Positions 1-9,945 of a stretch of DNA of 47,387 nt are shown here, piece after piece. Position 1 is the stretch's first letter. The number at the start of each line of letters is the position of its first letter. The notes beneath the pieces were generated by a model. It did not search any database, was not told the DNA's origin, and saw nothing but the letters and a program-made list of their open reading frames with translations. The stretch covers positions 10,083 to 57,469 of the forward strand of contig MNCI01024945.1 of assembly GCA_015680685.1 (NCBI GenBank), read 5' to 3'. Both the position numbers and the translations under genes were made by a program. The DNA is from Gnetum montanum (taxonomy: Eukaryota; Streptophyta; Gnetopsida; Gnetales; Gnetaceae).

Positions 1-22
1 TTTACAAGTTTATTAATACAAA

Positions 23-2330
23 ATGTCTTCTTCTCATAGGAGCCCATCTCTGCCTAGGGCAGTTCAGGTGCCTCAACAATAATAGGTGGTATATGCTCAT
101 CCCAATGAGTATGTACCAAACTTTACCTTCATCTTGCATCAAGATGAACTGATGCGATGGTGTGATATGGAAGGTAACATTGTGTTGCCACTTGATCGAT
201 CTGTTCTAGCAATGCTCCAACTAATGCTCACATGACATGGGCTTCAACATATTCATGGAGAATATGAGATGTGTGATCCTAACTCAAGGGATTATCATCC
301 TACTCAAGCACAAAGATTAAGGGATTGTCAGTTGGAGCATTAGCACAAGCTTGTGAAGGGTAAGGGGTCAAATATCTTTCTACCTCTACTTGGCCCAATT
401 GATGAAGGTAACCACTTCTTTATTGATTCTCTTCTCTTTGATATTGTTCAAGGAGTCCTAAATCATAATGTACAATCCACAATCCACAATCCACAATCTA
501 GGTTCTGGTCAAAATGAATCTAATGACAAAAGTGGATCCAGAGAAGCAAGTCAAGAAAAGGGAGACAAAGGAGATCTTGATTACAATTGTGGTTGCGAGA
601 ATCAAAGGAATGGTGATAGGCATCATCATGAAGTGATTTCCCTTTATTCTTCCCCTTTATCATCATCATCTTCTTCATTTGGTTTAGATCATGCTGCAGA
701 AGGAATATAACCGTGATGGAGGTGACTGATGAGACCAAAACAACAAAAGGGACCATCAGGATAGTTGTGACTGAAGACATGGGAAATATAGAAAGGCCCA
801 TCTTCAAGAAAGAAGGGTTAGTATGAAACATTGTAGGAACCACCATCATGGCCCAATGAATCTCTACTTGCTATTTAGGGCATGTTGAATATTGCAGAAG
901 CTATGAGGATTCCAACAAGGCATGTGAAAGATAGCAGAATAAAGATGTTAACTGTGAACAACATCCCTCGACTCAAGGGAGGATATGATGTCGATCCACA
1001 AAATCATCTTCAGACATTCCAAGATGCATGTGCCTTGTAGAACATTGAAAATGACTAGTAAAAGCTAAAGCTATTTCCAGGGATACTTATAAAAGAAGTA
1101 GAAAGTTGGTATCAATCCTTGGAACCAGAATCAATCAGGCGATGGAGTATGATGTTGGAACTATTTAATGACAAATATCAAATGTACTCTTGAGTATCTA
1201 ATCTAAGAAAAAAATTCAAGGGTGAAAACAAGGAAATCACCGCCCTTGGATGTTGCTATTGGTCGATACTACTCTTTGTTGCATACATGTTCCGACCATT
1301 GATACTCTTAGCTTGATTAGCTTTGCCATATTGTAGACAGGTTGCATTCTTAAAACAAGAAAAATCCTTGGTGTCTAGGCCCAAGGGAGATTGATAGAGT
1401 TGAGCATCCATCAGATTCAAAAATTAATTAAGTAGGTAGGCAAGAAGGAGGAAGAACTAAGAAAATGTGAAAGTGCAGAAGAATATAATAGGGATCCTTC
1501 TATTCAAAAATATAGGGTTCAATTTTGTGATAGTGAGGATGAATTCACTAGATATGAGGTGGTTAATCACAAAATCTTACCATTCTAGAAATTTCAATAA
1601 AAAATCACAGCTAAGGTTGATCAATTATCAAACTCCATGGACAATAGGTTTCAAGTTATTCTAAAAATTGTTGAAGAGTCCAAGAAGTAAAGTGATGAGT
1701 GAGAGTGTTAGAGACATAAGCTAAATGTACTCTATCTAAAGGCAAAGATAAAATGGCTATGATAGAGATGGGTACAAATAGTGATTTAGATGATGGTGGT
1801 GGGTGCGATGTCTGCTAGTATGAACATCCTAAGGGATGTTTTACAATTGTATCACACTTGCAAGAATCTGGGTTGTATGCCTTACATCCATGACTTACAC
1901 AAAGGCAAATGCGTAAAAGATTACCTTATCCACAAGGCAATCCTTGATAGTTCCACCAACCATAGTAATACTATTCAAGTGGAACTCCTCCATAGCCCTA
2001 TGAATTGTACTAGTAGTGGCAGCAACCACAATCATGGGTATTGCCACCTCCAAGATAACACTAGCCTTACTGGTAACTAGATCCCTATGGTTACTATATT
2101 TAGCAACCTTCATCTCCAAGGGATTCCTCTGGTCATGTTACTAGTTACAAACCTCACCACTACCCTTCTGAAGCATACGAATCATCTTATCCAAGGAGGG
2201 ATTCCACCTACTACCCTCATGTACCTCTTGTCCCTACACCTACTCTTCCACTTCCTACACAACTACCACTTACTTTATTCATGTAGGGTGAACCATAGAA
2301 AAGGAACACTACAAGGGTAGTTAATCTACA
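23..2330 (+). pseudogene. gag: Degenerate gag of E1
   Basis: Gag would form the capsid of the retrotransposon particle. The start at 23 (ATG TCT TCT TCT CAT) matches the gag starts of E3 and E4. An N-terminal part containing HPNEYVP (about 99-119) is followed by a Ser/His-rich stretch (about 600-680) and the capsid-type retrotrans_gag core (about 870-1400), recognisable by NNIPRLKGGYDVDPQ and LFNDKYQMYS. A zinc-knuckle-like segment CDVCxYEHPKGC lies near 1805-1840, and a Pro/Tyr/His-rich tail leads into protease. Many stops interrupt it, including TAG at 1038-1040, a codon that is also TAG in E4. A 7-base direct repeat (CAATCCA type) lies at 472-498. Confidence 0.82.
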
Positions 2331-2419
2331 ATCGATTAACCCATCAAGTGTGTTGGAATCATGAACAAAGAAAAGACCCTTCTTCTAACCTCGCAATCAA
2401 CCAAAGCCCTTAGACACAT

Positions 2420-3030
2420 TAGTGGTTACTAAACCTACTCCCCTACCTTCCTTTGTTTCCTCTTTATTCAAATCCCCTTCAAACCAAAATCCTTCTCGAA
2501 TCCATACTATAATGCTAACACATGCTTCATTTGATTGGATTCGAGCTGGTAATCTACCCAAAAAATTAGCTAATCTTAGGAGTCCCCTAGTTTACTTGGA
2601 AATTACTGGAAATGAGCCTTGTAAAGCTCTTCTTGAATCTGGTTCTAGTGTTAATTTGATCTCACATGAAATGTACACAATGTGGAACCTTCCTTCCTTG
2701 AAGAAGAGTAACATCTAGATGGAACTAGTAGATTAATCCATCACTATTCCATTGGGACTGGTTGAAGACATTATCAGTACCATTTGTGAGTGGTCATAAC
2801 CTGCTAATTTCTTATTAATCAAAGTGGAGAACTATAAGGGCGATTTTCCAATTATTATGGGAAGGGCATGGTTAAGTACTGTGGATGCCAAAATGGACAC
2901 TAGAGATCTTTCTTTGGAAATATCAAAGGAAAATGAGTTTGGAAAGATCAATAAAAAGAGATTTCCATGTATTGTGTACAGTGATTTAGGATGCCATTGT
3001 GTACAGAAGTTCTGGTCAGTAAAGTAAACA
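2420..3030 (+). pseudogene. pol: Retropepsin (aspartic protease) domain of E1
   Basis: This is an aspartic protease that would cleave Gag-Pol. The segment reads FDWIRAGNLPKKLANLRSP, then KALLESGSSVNLISHEMY at about 2620-2680, then MGRAWLSTVDA near 2860-2890. The active-site triplet should be D-S/T-G; here it is E-S-G, so the catalytic Asp is lost. The conserved region before the second block (PADFLVIEV in E3) is broken by a stop at about 2800. E2 and E3 carry the same domain with different lesions. Identity is confident; activity is not expected. Confidence 0.82.
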
Positions 3031-3559
3031 ACTATCTCTACATGCAAGTAGTGTGCACCAAAAGCTGATATCCAGAGATGTCTATATGTAGTATCCATAA
3101 AACAAGAGGGCACCTAATGGATAATAGCTTATGTTAGCAATAGTACATTATGCATGGAACCAACTAAGGGTCGAACGTATGAGTATGTTGCAAGTATGGA
3201 TGAACTTGAGCAAGTTCATCACCAGCTCTCTGAAGGAGTAAAATGATGATGTTAATTGGGATGAGCTGGAAATTCCTAAAATTTTTAAATAACATCCCCT
3301 TGAATTGAAGATGCTACTAGTTGGAATGGAATATGTATTTTTGAAAAATTGGAGGTTGGTTATCATTTATGTCAAGTTTACTACAGAACTAGAAAAAAAT
3401 TAATAAAAGTTGTGAAAAAGTGGTTAGTGCCCTTTGCTTGGTCATATTCTGAGCTCACTAGAATAGATTTAAGAATATACTAGCATAAGATATACACCGA
3501 CCCCACCATCAAGACAAAATAGAAATCGCAATGCAATTTGAATCCCAAGTTAAAGTAGA

Positions 3560-4170
3560 TTATCAAAGAGAAGATTGAACAACTCCTCAAGGTAGGATCC
3601 ATCTACCCTGTCATAGATAGTAAGTGGGTCAGCCCACTCATGATCATACCAAAGAAAGGAGGCAAATGGTATGTGTGCATTGATTTTTTATTGCTTAACA
3701 TGGAAACTTCTAAGGATCATTTTCCATTGTCTTTCATCAACCAAGTGCTGGAAACCATTTTGGGGCACAACTATTATAGCTTTTTGGATGGTTATAGTGG
3801 CTATAACCAAATCCATATTACACTAGAGGACTAGGCAAAGATAACTTTCACAAGTCCTTGGGGGAATTTTGCTTACTTCCAGATGTCATTTGGTCTATGT
3901 AATGCCTCATCCACATTTCAATGATTGGCTCTTATCATTTTCCAACAACAGATTGGTAGCAGGGTAGAAGTTTTTATGGATGATTTTTCTACCTATGGAG
4001 TTATGTTTGAGCAAGCCCTAGACCATCTTGAGCAGGTATTGAAGAGATGTGTCAAAATAAACCTCTAGCTCAATTGGCAAAAGAGCCATCTTATGGTCCA
4101 AAAGGCATAGTATTGGAGCATCGCATATCAAAAGCAAGAATTGAGGTGGACCTTGAAAAAATAAGGGTCA
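3560..4170 (+). pseudogene. pol: Reverse transcriptase domain of E1
   Basis: RT would copy element RNA into DNA. Visible blocks in order are PKKGGKWYVCIDF (about 3650-3690), KDHFPLSFINQVLE, FLDGYSGYNQI (about 3781-3815, which holds the first catalytic Asp), SPWGNFAYFQMSFGLCNAS (about 3853-3908), and FMDDFSTYG (3973-3999, the YVDD-box equivalent, intact). A stop after the ITLED segment (about 3833) and another in the TFQ*L segment break the frame. The FMDD variant is shared with E2. Confidence 0.9.
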
Positions 4171-4379
4171 TCCAAGGAATAACCTATCAACCTAAAATAG
4201 TCAAATAAGTTCAATCATTCCTTGGTCATACTGGCTACTATTGGTGATTCATCAAGAATTTTTCCAAAATCACCAAGCCATTGGTAGAATTGTCAATGAA
4301 GGATGCATCATTCGTCTAGACCCCTACATGTGAATCAATATTTCAATAATTGAAGCAAAATCTTGTTGAAATTCCCATT

Positions 4380-4780
4380 CTTCAAGCACCATATTGGCCC
4401 AGACCATTTCATGTGATGACTGATGCATCAAATTGTGCTTTCGGAGCAGTACGTATGTAGATGGACGATAAAAAAAGTCCATATTTCATTCACTACGTAA
4501 GTTAGAGCATTGTAGGTGCATAACTGAACTACACCACCATAGAAAAGGATTTGATGGTAGTGGTGTTTACCTTAGATAAGTTCAAGCACTATGTGCTTGG
4601 CTACAAAATGTTTGTGCACACAAATCATAGTGCCATTAGATTTCTAATGAATAAACCAATAGTGAGCCTACATGTCATATAATGACTCATGATTTTGTAG
4701 GAGTTTGATCTCACACTAGTAGATCAGAAATGTGTGGAGAATGTGGTCATGGATCACTTATCACAACTAAGATGGGATGA
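4380..4780 (+). pseudogene. pol: RNase H domain of E1
   Basis: This domain would degrade the RNA strand of the RNA/DNA hybrid. It reads MTDASNCAFGAV (about 4414-4450), YFIHYVS, LNYTTIEKDLMVVVFTLDKF (about 4528-4585), HYVLGYKMFVHTNHSA (about 4590-4635), then LQEFDLTLVDQKCVENVVMDHLS-like sequence to about 4760. The first Asp (TDAS) and the Glu (IEKDL) of the active site are present. The third acidic residue, usually D in TDHSA, is N (AAT), a G-to-A change. Two stops replace residues near 4500-4525. Confidence 0.85.
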
Positions 4781-4989
4781 CAAGGAGAAAGAAAGCCTGT
4801 TATCTTATCATTTCCCTAATGAATCTCTCCTTGTAGGAGCTATTAATGCACAAATTCCTAATGAACCATAATGGTATGACATCATCCTCACTTATCTGCT
4901 CAAGCAAGAACTACTGCAAGGGCTGGACACTAGAAAAAAACAACAGTTTCTTCACTGGGTCAAGTATTTCATAGAAATTAATGGAAACC

Positions 4990-6219
4990 TTTATAAGGTT
5001 TGTCTCGATGGCCTAGTACATTGGTGTGTCCCTGATATAGATCAGCTGCACATTCTTTAGGATGCTCATGAAGGTCCTTGTGGGGGCCACTATTCTAGAA
5101 GATGCATGTCCATAAAAATCCTTATGGTAGGGTATTATTGGCCAACAATGTTCAAAGATGCATATCAATTCATCTGTGCTTGTGATCATTGTGAAAGAGA
5201 TGGTGGAATGATAGCTTAAATGGAGGGGACAACAATGGATACAACCTCTTGAACCATTTGATATTTGTAGCATTGACTTCATGGATCCCATCACACCTAT
5301 ATCAAATGAAAAGGCATATATAATACTTACAGTTGACTATTATACCAAGTGGGCAAAAGTAGCAGTCGTCATTGAATGTACATCCACCACTGCTGCTCGG
5401 TTTGTACAAAAAAACATCATAAACAAGTTTGGTATACCTCATGTGTTAATTTTTGATAATGAAACTCACTTTATAGGTGCCACTTTTTGAAAGCTAATGC
5501 AATGCCTAGGGGTTGAGCATAAACTCACAACACCATATCACCCCCAGGCCAATAGTCAAGCTAAGGTTACTAATCGGAATATTACAAAAATATTAACATG
5601 TACCATTAGTAAATACTGAAGGGATTTTAGCACTAAATTAAATGATGCCCTTTGGACCTATCACTCCACATGGAAGCTTCCCATAGGATATTCTCCCTAT
5701 GAGCTTATGTACAGAAAACTACCATCATTAACCATTCAATCAGAGCTTCATACACTCTCTATAGCCTACGACCTTGACATAGATCTAATTCTAGCACAAC
5801 AAGAATCATTAATGAGTCTCAACTTTCTTGACAAAAATCGGTTAATGGCCCTATCATCCAACAAAATGCATAAGGCATTCAATAAGAAACACCATGATCT
5901 CAAAATAAGAAAATTCAAGTTTCAACCAGGAGACAAGTTTCTCTATTGGAATCCTACACATGTACCCCAACAAACCAAATTTCAAACATTTTGGAAAAGA
6001 CCTTACATCATAGATGTGACTTTTCCATCTAGGGTCATGATCATTTACAAACCTGATAGCCCAAACAAGAAACAACTATTAAACATTCAACAAATAAAAA
6101 TTTTCCATGAACCCAAGCCAACCAACACAACTAACACCTTGTCAAATGGACAACCACACTCAATTTTTTGGATTTATCCCTTGCAACTTAGTCATGGGGA
6201 AGATGGCCATACATACTAA
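4990..6219 (+). pseudogene. pol: Integrase domain of E1, with Lys in place of catalytic Glu
   Basis: Integrase would insert the cDNA into the chromosome. The HHCC zinc finger runs from about 5065 (HEGPCGGHY) to CACDHCERDG near 5170-5205. The catalytic core shows VDYYTKW (first Asp, about 5332-5352) and LIFDNETHF (second Asp, about 5449-5475). Thirty-five residues after the second Asp, codon 5563-5565 is AAG (Lys), where the family has Glu. One stop lies at the Trp after GATF (about 5488). The C-terminal part, 5707-6219, is open for 170 codons, contains a GPY/F-like segment (FWKRPYIIDV) and ends in the PLQLSHGEDGH tail also found in E3. Confidence 0.9.
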
Positions 6220-8207
6220 CACCTTTAGTAGCTCCTCAAGTTTTTACCTTTTTTTATACATTTTTGATTTTACAACTTTTTCTTTTCATCTCCTTTATTT
6301 TACATCTTTGTTTTTTATATTTTTATTTTTAAGGTTATTGATCTTCTCTTAGTTTTTTGTTTTACACAATGATTAATATATTTAACATTTATTGCCTACT
6401 CTTTTACTTTCCTTTATGTTTTCTTGTGTTTGATATGTTGCTCTACCTTTTCTACTAACAAGGTGGCAGGTACCATGGTAATACACTACTCGATGATGGT
6501 ATGTTTCATTTGTAATTTGATTTTTGATGTCTGGTTTTTGATTTTAAATGTCATTACTAATGACTAGGACAGGGTTTCTTTTCATGTAATAGGTAGTGAG
6601 TCCACATCATCGACCCATCCACATACTCTATGATTTTCCTTGTTTTGGAAGAATGTAGTCTCTTCTTCATTAATGCAACTTTAATAAATTGGTGACTTGT
6701 GTAATTTTTAGAATTGGGAAGGAATCAAAGGTTTGGATAGGGTGTGGCTTCAAATGGATGTGGTATTCTTCATGCTTTTTTGGTTTCTTATGTGTAGGAG
6801 TGTTCTTGAAAGCTTCTCACTCTTTTGCATCATTTCATTAGAGGAAGTCAAATAAGTCCTTACATGGTGTGGTCCTCATCACAAAAAAAAGAGGATTCAA
6901 AAGACACCCATTGGATAAAATAAATGTAAAAAATTCATATGTCTTTATGTGATGTGGTTCCCATTCAAAAAAAAAACCAACAACATGGGAATTCAAAGCA
7001 CACCCCTTAGACCAAATAAAAGGGCTACAAGAATTGGTTAGGAGACTTGTCTTGTCTGCTCTAACTAAGGCCCTTTCTCACTTCCTATCTTCACTTCAAT
7101 TTGGAATGCTGTTTGTTTTGTGGGAGCATTCTTGTATCTCAAGGGATGGATTAGCCTTAGAATATTGATGCAAAGTCACTGAAAGTGGTTGGTTTTGATC
7201 TGGATTAACGATGGCTCCTACCAAGTCATTTAACCATAAATCCCACAAGGGACTATATGTGACCATAATTAGGAACTTCATTCCACTCTCTCTATCATCC
7301 ATCTATGCTTTTCATGCCTCACCTCAATGCCAGTTTCATGTTTTGATTCAATAGTCTAGTTTGATGTGTTGGGTTTCTCAATCGGTTAATTTTGGGTTTT
7401 TATACTTAACTTTCTATAATCATTAATCATCCATGGTGCCCACGGACTCCTTGGTTTGAAGTTTTGCAAGGGCATAAAAGGCCTGTGGTTGCTTTGGGGA
7501 GGATCAACTTGCATATCTTTTGGTTTGGTTAAGTTAAGTTCTTTACCCTTAGACATTGTTATAATCAAATTATTTTTATTTACCCCATCCATGTCATCCA
7601 ATTGTACAAACCTTCACAACTATTTGTAATAAATTACTTTTTGTTGTTGTGAATACCCTCTTTCCAGTATTCCTTTTGTTAAGCTTTTTCTGAATTTTAT
7701 AGATCACTTCTCTTACTTAACCCATTCGTCAGTCTTTCCACTAACAACATCAAGTAACCAATCTATCACAATCACAACCTAGCTAAATAAAATCACTGAT
7801 GGGACAAGGTACTTAGTCATTATCTATTTCACTATACATACTAATCCTTATTTTTTTGTGATTGTAGTGGGAAGCATGGACTGGAAGCGGAGACTATCGT
7901 GACCAAGGAAGATGCAACCATATCACTCATGAGAGATTATTCATGTCTGTTGGATCCCTTCTACCTCTCCCTCATTATTATGTTGCCAAGAGGGGTTGGA
8001 TGTTCTTTGGATCCATTGGTGTTTTTTCATATTGTCATGAACATCCATTTTTGTACAAAATTGTAATAGTGTATGCTTGGGCACTTTTGTATTTTTCCGT
8101 TTTCTCTGTGTCACTCTACATGTCATTCAAATAATTCCACACCTCCTATTATATTTTTTAAAGGACTTGTTCCTCTTCTTCTGTATTCAAGGATGAGTTT
8201 TCATTCA
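6220..8207 (+). other. Long non-coding 3' region of E1 between pol and the polypurine tract
   Basis: About 2 kb lies between the integrase stop and the LTR. Athila elements can carry an env-like gene here, but I see no long open frame, signal peptide or transmembrane pattern in the expected position. The same region, recognisably similar in sequence, occurs in E2 (9946-12027) and partly in E3 (21291-23114). It opens with a T-rich stretch (6230-6420). Two related blocks sit near 6860-6910 and 6945-7015, each with a GTGTGGTCCTCAT-like start, an A-run and ATTCAAA-CACACCC. Their reverse complements form a duplication in E2. Confidence 0.6.
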
Positions 8208-8219
8208 GTTGTGGGGGTA
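8208..8219 (+). other. Polypurine tract of E1
   Basis: GTTGTGGGGGTA lies immediately before the LTR start TGATAAATC. The reverse complement of the same motif precedes the 3' LTRs of E2 (9934-9945) and E3 (21281 onward). This fits the primer site for plus-strand DNA synthesis. Confidence 0.8.
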
Positions 8220-9087
8220 TGATAAATCATGTTTTTCATCACTCCGATATTGGGATGGCTGTGATATTAGGTACATGATATCAAGTATGTAATATCATGG
8301 TCTAATATGTGATATTGTACATTCAATATCACAGGGTTACTCCTGAGTCTATAAATACAGTGCCCTGGCTCACAATTGGAAGTAAGTTTTAGTAATCAAG
8401 TAGTGAAACTCTTATAGTTTGTCCATTTGAAAGTTAGAATATTTTCCAAGTGCCCATAGCATGAGGTCTAAGTGTGAATGGATCTTTATTCAAACATTGA
8501 TGTACCTAACCACACCATTGTGTTGGCAATAAACATGAACTCTTTGATCCATTCTTTGCAGTGCTTGAGATTTTCTTTCTTATGCATTTACATATTGTTA
8601 TTTCATGTAATTTACATTAATGTTATCTATGCAGCAATTAATTTTGATCAATTAAGTAAATTTTTAGATTACACAAGCATGACCCCTTCAAGCATATGTG
8701 TGACACTTGGTAGCTTAAAGATAATTAGCATTTGATAGCCTAGTAGTGTTTGCACAAAGTTCAAGACGTGTCCAGGAAGTGGAATGGTTACTTATGTTAC
8801 GCTAGATTAGACCATAGTTTACTTAGCATTTAATCACTTGTAGTTTCATTCTTTTTATAGGCAACTAATTTCATAAAAATAAAAAATAATAAAAATCTTA
8901 TGCCTTAGTTACACTTAATCATACAATTGCATTCCACAAGTGGAACTTGGAAGATAACGAATGAACAACATTCACACATTGTTTAGCTTTAGCATACTTA
9001 GTAATTATAGTCTGTGGAATTCGACCAGATCACATAGAATGCCTGTGATTCATATGGTTGGGGATAGGGGTACCTCATGACTCATCA
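8220..9087 (+). repeat. 3' LTR of E1 (868 bp)
   Basis: The boundaries are TGAT at 8220, directly after the polypurine tract, and CTCATCA ending at 9087. The U3 part holds several GATATT/GATATC motifs (8246-8334), followed by a TATA box TCTATAAATA at 8348-8357. The downstream part ends in GGGGTACCTCATGACTCATCA, matching the LTR ends of E2 to E5. It lacks the tandem repeats found in the U5 part of the E3 and E4 LTRs. Confidence 0.88.
8348..8357 (+). promoter_or_regulatory. TATA box in E1 LTR
   Basis: TCTATAAATA lies downstream of the GATATT motif cluster. The equivalent TCTATAAATA in E4 (45077-45086) has the same position relative to its GATATC cluster. It is the probable element promoter. Confidence 0.65.
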
Positions 9088-9933
9088 GCAAGGTACCCCT
9101 ATGCTCAACCATAGAAATCACTAAGGCATTCACATGCAATCTGGTTGAATCTCATAGACCTATAGTTCTCCAATACACTAGTTCTTTTAGAAAAATAGGT
9201 GTTAAGAACATTCATTATCTTCCCAACTACACTTGTGTAGCGCAAGGATATGGTTTAAGTGTAATTGAGATACATGATTTTTATCATTTTATGTTTTGTA
9301 AGTTTAACTACCTATAACAAGAATGAAAGGTAAAGTAATCTAAGGTTGAATTCATTTACTACCTAGCTAGCTTAACACAAGTACCTATCCAACTTTCCTA
9401 GACACATCCTGAACACATATAGCATTGTTGGGCTACCAAATGTTAAGCATTGCTAGGTTACCAAGTACTATATGTATACTTGAACTGGTCATGCTTTGTA
9501 TAATTAACAACTAGAAATTAATTACTTAATTTCAATGCATTAAAGTAAAGTGCATGAAAGTAAAGTGCATTAAAGGAAACATTAATCTATTCTTAGTGTT
9601 ACAAGGATTATCAAAAGTGTTTGTTTTTATTCCTGTCACATTGCTACACTCAAGTACATCAGTGTTTAAACAAAGATCCATACACACTCGAACTCTTGCT
9701 GCAGGCACTCAGAAAATATTCTAACTCTAGAGAAAATAAACTGCAAGAGCTTCACTAACTATGACACAAATTGATATGAAAATAGTGAGCCCAAGCACTA
9801 TATTCATAGGCTGGCATATACCCCATGATATTGGACATCTAACATGGCATCCTAGGCTTCAACATTAGGTATCCAATGTCGAGACTTCAATATCACATAT
9901 CCAATATCAAAGAATGAAAAACATGATTCAGCA
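9088..9933 (-). repeat. 3' LTR of E2 (about 846 bp)
   Basis: On the minus strand it starts TGCTGAATCATG right after the polypurine tract and ends at the junction with E1. Reverse-complement similarity to the E1 LTR (8220-9087) runs through the whole length, including the terminal GGGGTACC block and the GATATT cluster (9825-9905). The exact right-hand end on the minus strand is uncertain by about 10 bases because TGACTCATCA (9078-9087) could belong to either LTR. Confidence 0.85.
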
Positions 9934-9945
9934 TACCCCCACAAC
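9934..9945 (-). other. Polypurine tract of E2
   Basis: The minus strand reads GTTGTGGGGGTA, identical to the E1 tract, and is followed directly by the LTR start TGCTGAATC. Confidence 0.8.

Larger units (their letters stand above)
1..9087 (+). mobile_element. E1: Athila-like Ty3/gypsy LTR retrotransposon, 5' end outside window
   Basis: Domains read left to right on the + strand in the order gag, protease, RT, RNase H, integrase, which is the Ty3/gypsy order. The RT has the FLDGYSGYNQI block typical of the Athila/Tat group. The element ends with a polypurine tract (8208-8219) and a 3' LTR (8220-9087). The window opens 22 bases before the gag start, so the 5' LTR and primer site lie upstream. 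Every domain carries stops and frameshifts, so this copy is dead. Its closest relative here is E2, with which it shares LTR type, 3' non-coding region and an unusual integrase residue. Confidence 0.93.

Noticed and set aside
7943-8134. Small frame before the E1 LTR as a possible env-like membrane protein
   Set aside because: Only about 63 codons, no match in position or sequence in E2 or E3, and hydrophobicity explained by T-rich DNA.
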